Made by a program: the position numbers and the translations under genes. This document shows, one piece after another, positions 1-6,679 of a stretch of 9,969 nucleotides of DNA. Location of the stretch: contig CAMPIH010000085.1 in assembly GCA_946886275.1 (NCBI GenBank), positions 1 to 9,969 on the forward strand. Reading direction: 5' to 3'. The number at the start of each line of letters is the position of its first letter. Position 1 is the stretch's first letter. Origin of the DNA: an uncultured Sphingosinicella sp. GTDB lineage: Bacteria > Pseudomonadota > Alphaproteobacteria > Sphingomonadales > Sphingomonadaceae. The notes beneath the pieces were generated by a model. The model ran no database searches, was not told where the DNA came from, and saw nothing but the letters and a program-made list of their open reading frames with translations.

Positions 1-1130
1 GGCTGATCGGCAATCTCGGCGAACGGGAGATGTTCGTCTTCGCCGCTCTCTTCACCGTCATCGCCAGTGCGGCGGTGATGGAATGGCTTGGCCTGTCGAC
101 GGCCCTGGGCGCGTTCGTCGCCGGAGTCATGCTTGCCGATTCGCCCTACCGGCACGAGCTGGAAGCGGACGTCGAACCGTTCCGGTCGATCCTTCTCGGC
201 CTCTTCTTCCTCGCCGTCGGGATGATGCTCGATCTGAGCGCGATCGCCGAACGGCCGCTGTTCGTCGTCGCGATGGCGCTGGCCCTGATCGCGATCAAGA
301 CCCTGGTCATCATGGGCCTCGCTCTGGCCTTCCGAATGGCCTGGCGGCCCGCTTTGGCTCTGGGCGTGCTCCTGAGCCAGGGCGGCGAATTCGGCTTCGT
401 CCTGTTCGCTCAGGCCCAGCAGGCCTTTCTCGTCGCGCCCGAGGCGGCGAGCCTGTTCGGCGCGATCATTACCTTGTCGATGGCGACCACGCCTTTCCTG
501 ATGATGGCGACCCAGGGGATGCGGTCGGCGCCGGTCAGCAAGGAGGTGAGGGGCGGGCCGGTGGCGGACGGATCGAACGCGATCATCGTCGGCTATGGCC
601 GGTTCGGCCAGACCGTGGCGCAAATGCTGAATGCCCAGGGCATCGCCGTCACCCTGGTCGACAACGATATCGAGATGATCGACGTCGCAGGAAGCTTCGG
701 TGCCAAGGTCTATTATGGCGACGGCACCCGGCTCGATCTGCTTCGCCAGGCCGGCGCGGCGGATGCCGAGCTCATCCTCTTCTGCCTGGACGGCGACCAG
801 CTCGAACCGGAATTCCTGGAAGGCGTCCACGAAGCCTTTCCCCGCGCCTCCATCTTCGTTCGCGCTTATGATCGGCGGGCGCTCCTGAAGCTTCGCCACG
901 CGCCCGTCGCGGGAACGGTGCGCGAATTGCTCGATTCAGCGGTTCGGATGGCGCGGATGGCGATGGAGCGGGTCGGCGTCGATGCCGAGGAGATCAACCG
1001 GACGGAGGATCTTTATCGTGCCCGCGATCATGAGCGGCTGAAGGCCCAGCTCGAGAGCGGCGACTTGAGAGCGAAGATCGATCGCATCATCACCGAGCCC
1101 GAACCCCCGATCGAGAAGGACGTTGGCTAG
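1..1130 (+). CDS. Monovalent cation:proton antiporter, CPA2 family (KefB/KefC type), 3' part
   Basis: This is the C-terminal part of an inner-membrane K+/H+ antiporter; the start lies before the window and the frame is open from base 3. Counting from the Met at base 30, residues 1-165 form several hydrophobic membrane helices. HELEADVEP (42-50) matches the regulatory loop known in KefC (HALESDIEP). LSQGGEFGFVLF (115-126) is a typical transport-core segment. Residues 183 to about 290 form an RCK/TrkA-N domain with the dinucleotide-binding motif GYGRFG (188-193), an acidic D211 at the end of the second strand, and GDGTRLDLL further on. In the family this domain gates K+ efflux in response to nucleotide or glutathione adducts. 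The tail is charged and probably cytoplasmic. The gene converges on aroB with a 35-bp gap, in which I see no convincing terminator. The family is clear, but KefB, KefC or YbaL subtype cannot be decided from this fragment. Confidence 0.93.
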   Translation, partial: LIGNLGEREMFVFAALFTVIASAAVMEWLGLSTALGAFVAGVMLADSPYRHELEADVEPFRSILLGLFFLAVGMMLDLSAIAERPLFVVAMALALIAIKTLVIMGLALAFRMAWRPALALGVLLSQGGEFGFVLFAQAQQAFLVAPEAASLFGAIITLSMATTPFLMMATQGMRSAPVSKEVRGGPVADGSNAIIVGYGRFGQTVAQMLNAQGIAVTLVDNDIEMIDVAGSFGAKVYYGDGTRLDLLRQAGAADAELILFCLDGDQLEPEFLEGVHEAFPRASIFVRAYDRRALLKLRHAPVAGTVRELLDSAVRMARMAMERVGVDAEEINRTEDLYRARDHERLKAQLESGDLRAKIDRIITEPEPPIEKDVG

Positions 1131-1165
1131 AGGCAGGAATGCGGTACTCGCTTTAATCCAACTGG

Positions 1166-2155
1166 TTATGGCGAATAGCTGACGCCGGACGCGAGGAAGG
1201 CCTGGCCGATTCCGCGAGTCAGGACCAGGCTCCCTTCCTTCTTGTCGTGGCGCATCCGCGCTGCCAGCCGGGCGGGCTCGATATCGGTCGAGATCGGCAG
1301 ACCGACATCCTCGAGATGCCGGATGGCCCGTTCGGCCTCCGTCGAAGCGCAATAGCCCAGCTCGACCGAAAGCCGGAACGCCATGGCCATGCCGATCGCG
1401 ACCGCTTCGCCGTGGAGCATTTCCGTCTCGACTTCGATGGCGTGGCCGAAGCTATGACCGAAATTGAGCAAGGCGCGCTGGCCGGACAAGTCGCGCTCGT
1501 CGCCGGAGACATGGTCCGCCTTGGCCCGGACGCTGAAGTCGACGGCAAATTGCAGGGGTCCGCTCTGGCCCTCGAGCAAAGCCTGGCCGTGTTCCTCGCA
1601 CCAGGTGAAGAAGGAAGGATCCCCGATCAGGCCATATTTGACCACCTCGGCATAGCCGGAGCGCATTTCCCTCGCTGGCAGGGTGGTGAGCACGTCCGGA
1701 TCGATCAGGACCAGCGTCGGCGAGTGGAAGGTACCGATGAGGTTCTTGCCGTGGCGCGTATTGACCCCGGTCTTGCCGCCGATCGCCGAATCCGCCTGCG
1801 CCAGCAGACTGGTCGGAACGGACACCCAGCCGCAGCCGCGCTTGAGCAGCGAAGCCGCGAAACCGGCGACGTCGCCGACCATGCCGCCGCCGACGGCGAC
1901 GACGTGATCGGAGCGGCCGATCCCCGATTCGATCATGGCATCGAGCAGGGTCTCGACGGTGGCCATGGTCTTGCTCGCTTCGCCGGGGACGAGGACGAAA
2001 CGGCCGGCATAGTCACCGGACAGGCGGTCCGGCCAACCGGCTTCGGCGACGTTACGGTCCGTCACGAGGAAGTGCTTTCCCGGCGGCAGTTCGGCATTTT
2101 CGAGAAGGCCGGCGCCGATCCGGATCGGATAGCCGAGGCGATCGAAACTGATCAT
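1166..2155 (-). CDS. aroB: 3-dehydroquinate synthase
   Basis: This cytoplasmic enzyme converts DAHP to 3-dehydroquinate, the second step of the shikimate pathway, using NAD+ and a divalent metal. The NAD-binding stretch GGGMVGD is at 89-95. PTSLLAQADSAIGGKTGVN (114-132) and KNLIGTFHSP (137-146) carry conserved substrate-binding residues. The family metal ligands correspond to E170 (in SGYAEVVKYG), H234 (first His of NFGHSFGH) and H248 (in LHGEAVAIG). At 329 residues it is shorter than the usual roughly 350-370. The N-terminal strands are compact and the C-terminus stops soon after the GQAFL segment, but no catalytic motif is missing. The ATG overlaps the aroK stop as ATGA, so translation is probably coupled to aroK. 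Confidence 0.97.
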   Translation of the reverse strand: MISFDRLGYPIRIGAGLLENAELPPGKHFLVTDRNVAEAGWPDRLSGDYAGRFVLVPGEASKTMATVETLLDAMIESGIGRSDHVVAVGGGMVGDVAGFAASLLKRGCGWVSVPTSLLAQADSAIGGKTGVNTRHGKNLIGTFHSPTLVLIDPDVLTTLPAREMRSGYAEVVKYGLIGDPSFFTWCEEHGQALLEGQSGPLQFAVDFSVRAKADHVSGDERDLSGQRALLNFGHSFGHAIEVETEMLHGEAVAIGMAMAFRLSVELGYCASTEAERAIRHLEDVGLPISTDIEPARLAARMRHDKKEGSLVLTRGIGQAFLASGVSYSP

Positions 2156-2688
2156 CGGCGAAGCCCGGCAAGCGCGGCCATGATCCGATCGGCGATTCGC
2201 TCGGGCGGCTCGTCGCCGCAGTCCAGCCGGAGATCGGCCTGCGCGTAAAATGGGCCCCGCTCGGCGGAAAGGAATTCGAGTGCATCGGCGGCTTCACGCC
2301 CTCGAAGGAGCGGGCGCTGGCCATTCCTAACCGCCCGCTGGGCGAGAATCTCGACAGGGCCGTCGAGCCAGACCGTGAAACAGGTGTCGAGCAGCCGTGC
2401 GCGGGTCATTTGGTCGGTGAAGGCGCCGCCGCCGGTGGCGATGACCTTCGGACTCCGGTCGAGAAGGCGCCCGATGGCCTCGCGCTCGATGTCGCGGAAA
2501 CCTGTCTCGCCCACTTCGTCGAAGATCCGGGTGATGCTCATCCCCGCCGATCGCTCCACCTCCTCGTCCGAATCGGCGAAAGGCAAACCGAGGCGCCGTG
2601 CGAGCAGGCGCCCGACCGTCGACTTGCCGGCACCCATCAAACCGACAAGGGCGATCGTTCGGTCAATCTGATTTCCCCCGGTGGCCAT
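2152..2688 (-). CDS. aroK: Shikimate kinase
   Basis: This 178-residue cytoplasmic P-loop kinase phosphorylates shikimate at the 3-hydroxyl using ATP. The Walker A motif GLMGAGKST is at 16-24. The shikimate-binding DSD lies at 39-41, GFRDIE at 63-68 holds the conserved Arg (R65), and the GGG that contacts shikimate is at 86-88. The lid segment NGQRPLL is at 122-128. The length is normal for the family. The ATG at 2688 has no recognisable Shine-Dalgarno. The candidate promoter just upstream would give a transcript starting only a few bases before this ATG, so the mRNA may be nearly leaderless. It heads the aroK-aroB pair, with a 4-bp overlap into aroB. Confidence 0.97.
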   Translation of the reverse strand: MATGGNQIDRTIALVGLMGAGKSTVGRLLARRLGLPFADSDEEVERSAGMSITRIFDEVGETGFRDIEREAIGRLLDRSPKVIATGGGAFTDQMTRARLLDTCFTVWLDGPVEILAQRAVRNGQRPLLRGREAADALEFLSAERGPFYAQADLRLDCGDEPPERIADRIMAALAGLRR

Positions 2689-2697
2689 GAAGCGGGG

Positions 2698-2726
2698 GCT
2701 ATACAGATCGCTTTGTGCTGGGGCAA
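2698..2726 (-). promoter_or_regulatory. Candidate sigma70-type promoter for aroK-aroB
   Basis: On the minus strand, TTGCCC (2721-2726) and TATAGC (2698-2703) are separated by exactly 17 bases, and each matches the housekeeping consensus at 4 of 6 positions. The -10 hexamer ends 9 bases before the aroK ATG, so the transcript would start about 2-3 bases upstream of it. This fits the lack of a Shine-Dalgarno. It lies within the 48-bp gap between divergent genes. It is pattern-based only. Confidence 0.45.
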
Positions 2727-2736
2727 AAGGCCGGCC

Positions 2737-2916
2737 ATGCCCAGACCCAGATATGATTTCGGTCCGCAGCGCCGTCGCCGGTCGCCTTTACCCACCATCC
2801 TGATCCTGCTTCTCGTCCTGATCGTCGGTCTGCTGGTCTATGCCTCGACGGTGGACACCGAAGTTCCGGTCGGCCCGATCGAGCAGGACGTGACGAATGA
2901 AGTCCTGGCCCAATAA
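2737..2916 (+). CDS. Small single-pass membrane protein, unknown function
   Basis: This 59-residue protein starts at an ATG preceded by AAAAGG with a 6-base spacer. The first 17 residues are strongly basic and include an RRRR run. Residues 18 to about 39 are a continuous hydrophobic segment (PTILILLLVLIVGLLVYA). The last 20 residues are acidic and polar. By the positive-inside rule the N-terminus is cytoplasmic and the short C-terminus periplasmic. There is no cleavage site or enzyme motif. It overlaps the following exported-protein gene by 20 bases, which suggests coupled translation and a shared envelope role. It lies divergently next to aroK. I do not recognise the family. The open frame extends far upstream of 2737, but that part is antisense to aroK and does not read as protein. 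Confidence 0.75.
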   Translation: MPRPRYDFGPQRRRRSPLPTILILLLVLIVGLLVYASTVDTEVPVGPIEQDVTNEVLAQ

Positions 2917-4720
2917 GCTCCTGCTGCTGGCGGGCGTTGCGACCCTTGCTGCGGCCATTCCGGCCGCCAGCCAGGACCGTGAGTCGCCCGAATCGCTGCT
3001 TCCGCCAGGATTCGGCGATCCGGGAACTCAGCCGCCGCCACAGGAAGCGGGACCGACCGAACCGGGACCGCAGCAGCCCGGGCCGCAACAGCCCGATTCG
3101 GCCGCTCCGACTTCGCCGCGATCCGTGGCTCCGATCGACGGTCTTGCCGAAGTCGACGTGGAGGATGTCGAAGACCTCGAGGACATCCGGCCGATCAACT
3201 ATTTCTCCATCCCGGAGGGGGCGGAACGGCCGGTGGACATGGTCGGGGTGCTCGAGCCGGGCAATTTCGGCCTCGGCGCGACCGCCTTCGGCAATGCCGG
3301 TGGGGCTTATCTCGCCACCCTGATGAATCGCCTCGATGCGCCTTTGCCGTCGCGCTGGACGACGATCCTGCTTCGGCGCGCCTTGCTCTCGCGAGTGGCG
3401 GCACCGGCCGGGATTCACCCGGTCGACTGGGCGGCGGCGCGGGCCAGTCTGCTTCTCCAGATGGGCGACGCCGACGCGGCCCGCCTTCTCGTCCAGTCGG
3501 TCGATCGCGAGCTCTACACGCCGTTGATGGTCCAGGCTGCGGCCCAGACGGCGCTGGCCACGGCCGATCCGGCCGCTTTGTGCCCGGTCGTCGAGCCGGC
3601 TCGCGATCTTTCCGACGACGATGCCGTCTGGACTCTGGCCGAGGCGATGTGCGCGGCACTCGAAGGGGAGCCCGCACGTGCGGATTCGCTCGTCGACCAG
3701 GCCCGACGCCAGGGCGGCGGCGGTATCGACCTTCGCCTCGCCGAGAAGATCGTCGGCGCCGGCGCCCAGACCCGCCGGTCGGTGACGATCGAATGGGAAG
3801 GGGTGGACGAGATCACGCCATGGCGCTTCGGCCTGGCAAGCGCCACCGGCGTCGCCATTCCCCAACCGTTGCTGCAGGGCGCCGGTCCGAGGATCAACGC
3901 CTGGCTTGCGCGGGCGCCGATGGTGCCTCTCGAGCAGCGTCTCGAGGCGGCCTGGACCGCGGCCTCCCTCGGCATCTTTTCGTCGCGTTCGCTGGTCGAC
4001 ATTTACAGCCTCCTCTATGACGCGACCGACCCGGCGGAGGTCGCCGGCACGGTCGGCGCCAGGCTTCGGACTGCCTGGACTCATCGCGAGCCGGCGGAGC
4101 GGGTCGAGGCGATGCGGGCGCTCTGGGCCGAGGGCCCGCCCCAGCTGCGCTACGGCCATCTGATCCTCACCGCCGGAGCGGCGGCGAGGATTCAGCCGTC
4201 TTCCGATTTCGCCAGCCAGAGCGAGGACCTCATCGCCTCGATGTTGTCCGCCGGAATGGATCGCGAGGCGGCGCGGTGGAGCGCTGTCGTCGAGGAAGAC
4301 GGCACTGATCGCGCCTGGGCCCTGATCGCCGTCGGCGCCGCCCGGCCAGCGGTGGACCTGTCCGCGAACCGGTTGGAAGCATTCATCGACTCCGACTCCA
4401 GCGAGGACAAGAGACTCAGCCGCGCCCTCGTCGCCACCCTGGCCGGCCTCGGCCGCCTGTCCGGCGAAGATGCCGCCGCTCTCGCGTCGGCGGCGGGTTT
4501 CCGCCTGACGAACGACGGAAGCTGGGGCCGGGCGATCGACGAGGCCGCCAGGGCGCGGCAGCCGGCGACGGTGGCTCTGCTGGCTGCCGTCGGCATGCAG
4601 ACCGACGGCTGGGCCGGCGTTCCGCCCTCCGCTTTGTTCAGGCTCGTCCGGGCGCTTCGGGTCGCAGGGCTTGAATATGAGGCCCGGATGATTGCGGCCG
4701 AGGCGCTTACCCGGCTGTGA
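2897..4720 (+). CDS. Exported alpha-helical protein, unknown function
   Basis: This 607-residue protein has a signal peptide: KSWPNK, a hydrophobic core (LLLLAGVATLAAA) and a probable cleavage around residues 24-26. After it comes a Pro/Gln-rich linker (about 35-79) with the small repeat PGPQQPGPQQP, then an acidic patch (EVDVEDVEDLED, 85-96). From about 125 to the end it is Ala/Leu/Arg-rich and looks like stacked helix pairs, similar to TPR or Sel1-type solenoids but without a clear consensus. It has only two cysteines, C229 and C252, which could form a disulfide in the periplasm. AGGA (2885-2888) lies 8 bases before the ATG. The gene overlaps the 59-residue membrane protein gene by 20 bases and xerD by 4. 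A periplasmic scaffold or interaction role is a guess from architecture; no catalytic motif is visible. Confidence 0.88.
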   Translation: MKSWPNKLLLLAGVATLAAAIPAASQDRESPESLLPPGFGDPGTQPPPQEAGPTEPGPQQPGPQQPDSAAPTSPRSVAPIDGLAEVDVEDVEDLEDIRPINYFSIPEGAERPVDMVGVLEPGNFGLGATAFGNAGGAYLATLMNRLDAPLPSRWTTILLRRALLSRVAAPAGIHPVDWAAARASLLLQMGDADAARLLVQSVDRELYTPLMVQAAAQTALATADPAALCPVVEPARDLSDDDAVWTLAEAMCAALEGEPARADSLVDQARRQGGGGIDLRLAEKIVGAGAQTRRSVTIEWEGVDEITPWRFGLASATGVAIPQPLLQGAGPRINAWLARAPMVPLEQRLEAAWTAASLGIFSSRSLVDIYSLLYDATDPAEVAGTVGARLRTAWTHREPAERVEAMRALWAEGPPQLRYGHLILTAGAAARIQPSSDFASQSEDLIASMLSAGMDREAARWSAVVEEDGTDRAWALIAVGAARPAVDLSANRLEAFIDSDSSEDKRLSRALVATLAGLGRLSGEDAAALASAAGFRLTNDGSWGRAIDEAARARQPATVALLAAVGMQTDGWAGVPPSALFRLVRALRVAGLEYEARMIAAEALTRL

Positions 4721-5637
4721 CGGGCGGTGAGGACCGCCAGCTCATCGCGGCCTTCATCGAGATGATGGCGGCCGAAGCCGGCGCCGCCCGCAACACCCTG
4801 CTCGCCTACGGCCGCGACCTGAACGGCGCCTCGCAACTGCTCGGGGGGAAGCTTGCCGAGGCGGGGCCGGAGGCGCTCGAGCGGCTCGGCGAGGCATGGC
4901 TGCCGCTCAGCCGCGCGAGTGTCGCCCGAAAGTCCGCGGCGCTTCGCCGATTCTTCGCCTTCCTCCACGACGAAGGCTTCCGCGCCGACGATCCGTCGAA
5001 TTCGCTGCCGCGTCCAGGCCCCGAGCGGCGATTGCCGAAGATCCTCGACCACTCGGCGATCACGGCTTTGTTTCGCGAGGTCGAGAAGCGCAGGGCGCAG
5101 GGTGGGCCGGAGGACCTCCGTCTCGCCGCTCTCCTGGAGCTTCTCTACGGGTCCGGCCTTCGCGCCACCGAATTGGTATCGCTGCCGCGCCATTCGATCT
5201 CGCCCGACAGGCCATTTCTGATTCTCCGCGGCAAGGGCGGGCGGGAGCGGCTGGTGCCGATCTCCGACCGCGCCCGAGCGGCGGTGTCGGAGTGGGCGGC
5301 CCATGTGCCGAAGGATAAGCCCTACCTTTTTCCCTCGGGAAAGAAGCATCTCAGCCGGGTAAGGCTTTATCAGTTGGTGAGGGAGGTCGCGGCGGACGCC
5401 GGGATTCCGCCGGACCGGATCAGCCCCCATGTCCTCCGCCATGCCTTCGCCACCCATCTTCTCGAAGGGGGTGCCGATCTGCGCGCCGTCCAGCTCCTCC
5501 TCGGTCATGCCGACATCGCCACGACCCAGATCTATACCCATGTCGATTCGCGTCGGCTGGTCGAACTGGTCAACAGCCGCCATCCGCTCGCGCGATTGAG
5601 CGGCACGCGCGTTGACGGCAAACGGAACCCGGCCTAA
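4717..5637 (+). CDS. xerD: Site-specific tyrosine recombinase XerD
   Basis: XerD works with XerC at the dif site to resolve chromosome dimers, activated by FtsK. The 306-residue protein has an N-terminal SAM-like core-binding domain (about 6-90, with NTLLAYGRDL) and a C-terminal catalytic domain. The full catalytic set is present: R149 (GSGLRATEL), K173 (RGKGGRE), H238 and R241 (HVLRHAFATHLL), H264 (LLGHADI) and nucleophile Y273 (IYTHV). The start is a GTG overlapping the previous gene's stop as GTGA. It was chosen because it leaves the expected distance before the conserved NTLLAYGRDL segment. Length is normal. It is a housekeeping recombinase rather than a phage integrase, judging by size, neighbours and lack of mobile genes. 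XerC is the alternative paralogue; XerD is favoured by overall resemblance. Confidence 0.93.
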   Translation: MTGGEDRQLIAAFIEMMAAEAGAARNTLLAYGRDLNGASQLLGGKLAEAGPEALERLGEAWLPLSRASVARKSAALRRFFAFLHDEGFRADDPSNSLPRPGPERRLPKILDHSAITALFREVEKRRAQGGPEDLRLAALLELLYGSGLRATELVSLPRHSISPDRPFLILRGKGGRERLVPISDRARAAVSEWAAHVPKDKPYLFPSGKKHLSRVRLYQLVREVAADAGIPPDRISPHVLRHAFATHLLEGGADLRAVQLLLGHADIATTQIYTHVDSRRLVELVNSRHPLARLSGTRVDGKRNPA

Positions 5638-5649
5638 CCGGCGCGCTTC

Positions 5650-6591
5650 ATGGCGACCTTCCTTGATTTCGAAAAACCGATAGCGGAGCTCGAGGCGCGC
5701 ATGGCCGAGCTGCGCGATACCGCCTCGGCAGGCGAGCTCAACATCGAGGCGGAGATTGGCCGCCTCGAGGAGAAGACCGACCGGCTGCTTCGCGAGACCT
5801 ATTCAAGGCTCACGCCGTGGCAGAAGACGCAGGTCGCCCGTCATCCGGAACGGCCGCACTTCAAGGATTATGTCGCGGCACTGGTCGAGGATTTCGTCCC
5901 GCTCGGCGGCGATCGTAATTTCGGCGACGACCAGGCGATCATTGGCGGCCTCGGGCGGATGAACGGCCGGAAGGTCGTGCTCATCGGTCACGAAAAAGGC
6001 GACGACACGGCCAGCCGGCTCAAGCACAATTTCGGGATGGCCCGGCCGGAAGGCTATCGAAAGGCGATCCGGCTGATGGAGCTGGCCGACCGGTTCGGCC
6101 TGCCTGTCGTCACCCTGGTCGACACCCCGGGTGCCTTTCCGGGAGTCCAGGCGGAAGAGCGGGGGCAGGCGGAAGCGATCGCCCGATCGACCGAGCAGTG
6201 CCTGAAGCTGGGCGTTCCGCTCGTCGCCGCCATCGTCGGCGAAGGCGGTTCCGGTGGAGCGATCGCGATCGCCGCCGCCAACCGGGTCTTGATGCTGGAG
6301 CATAGCGTCTATTCGGTCATCTCGCCGGAAGGCTGCGCCTCGATCCTTTGGCGGACGGCCGAGAAGGCCGCGGAAGCGGCCGAGGCGATGCGGGTCACCG
6401 CCGCGGATCTCCAGCAGCTTGGCGTGATTGACAGGATCGTCGCCGAGCCGATGGGCGGTGCTCATCGCGATCCCGCCGTCACCATCGCCGATCTTGGCGC
6501 GGCGATCGAGGAGGAACTGGAGGCACTTGCGCCGCTGACCAGCGACGAGGTGCGATCGCAGCGGCGCGAGAAATTTCTGTCGATCGCCTGA
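5650..6591 (+). CDS. accA: Acetyl-CoA carboxylase, carboxyltransferase subunit alpha
   Basis: AccA pairs with AccD to move the carboxyl group from carboxybiotin to acetyl-CoA, giving malonyl-CoA for fatty-acid synthesis in the cytoplasm. The 313-residue protein opens with the typical [14 protein letters not shown] helix. It continues with the crotonase-fold carboxyltransferase domain: [15 protein letters not shown] (86-100), DTPGAFPG (158-165), the oxyanion-type loop GEGGSGGA (197-204) and [10 protein letters not shown] (225-234). Length is normal. It begins 12 bases after the xerD stop, so cotranscription is likely. There is no good Shine-Dalgarno before the ATG (GGCGCGCTTC). The N-terminal match to the family supports this start. 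Confidence 0.98.
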   Translation: MATFLDFEKPIAELEARMAELRDTASAGELNIEAEIGRLEEKTDRLLRETYSRLTPWQKTQVARHPERPHFKDYVAALVEDFVPLGGDRNFGDDQAIIGGLGRMNGRKVVLIGHEKGDDTASRLKHNFGMARPEGYRKAIRLMELADRFGLPVVTLVDTPGAFPGVQAEERGQAEAIARSTEQCLKLGVPLVAAIVGEGGSGGAIAIAAANRVLMLEHSVYSVISPEGCASILWRTAEKAAEAAEAMRVTAADLQQLGVIDRIVAEPMGGAHRDPAVTIADLGAAIEEELEALAPLTSDEVRSQRREKFLSIA

Positions 6592-6634
6592 CCGCTGCCG
6601 CTTCGGCGGAGCGATGGAACTTCAACCGCAGGAC

Positions 6635-6654
6635 AGTGTTGCCGAAGCAACGCT
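6635..6654 (+). other. Stem-loop between accA and the M48 protease gene
   Basis: AGTGTTGC and GCAACGCT can form an 8-bp stem (one G-U pair) around a CGAA tetraloop. It is followed by TTCGTC, not a real T-run, so it would be at best a weak terminator for the accA transcript. It ends 11 bases before the AAGGAG of the next gene, so it could instead be a leader structure. Confidence 0.35.
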
Positions 6655-6665
6655 TTCGTCTGCGT

Positions 6666-6671
6666 AAGGAG
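6666..6671 (+). promoter_or_regulatory. Ribosome binding site of the M48 protease gene
   Basis: AAGGAG lies 8 bases before the ATG at 6680. It is the clearest Shine-Dalgarno on the plus strand here and fixes the start directly before the signal sequence. Confidence 0.8.
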
Positions 6672-6679
6672 TTCCGACG

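Noticed and set aside
1131..1165. Terminator between the convergent antiporter and aroB genes
   Set aside because: No stem of useful length or T-run is visible in these 35 bases.
1247..2248. Long plus-strand open frame (333 codons) opposite aroB
   Set aside because: It is antisense to a gene with complete AroB motifs; its translation is rich in D/R/G with no domain or ribosome binding site. Such shadows are common in GC-rich DNA.
2699..4159. 486-codon minus-strand open frame opposite the exported hypothetical gene
   Set aside because: The plus-strand frame has a signal peptide, a ribosome binding site and operon overlaps on both sides. The antisense product is arginine-rich, low in complexity and lacks motifs.
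4192..5583. 463-codon minus-strand open frame opposite xerD and the end of the gene before it
   Set aside because: It spans a gene junction on the other strand, and xerD has all catalytic residues; the antisense product resembles no protein.
4717..5637. Tyrosine recombinase as a sign of an integrated element
   Set aside because: Its size, sequence and housekeeping neighbours fit chromosomal XerD. There are no attachment-site repeats, tRNA or phage/IS genes in the window.
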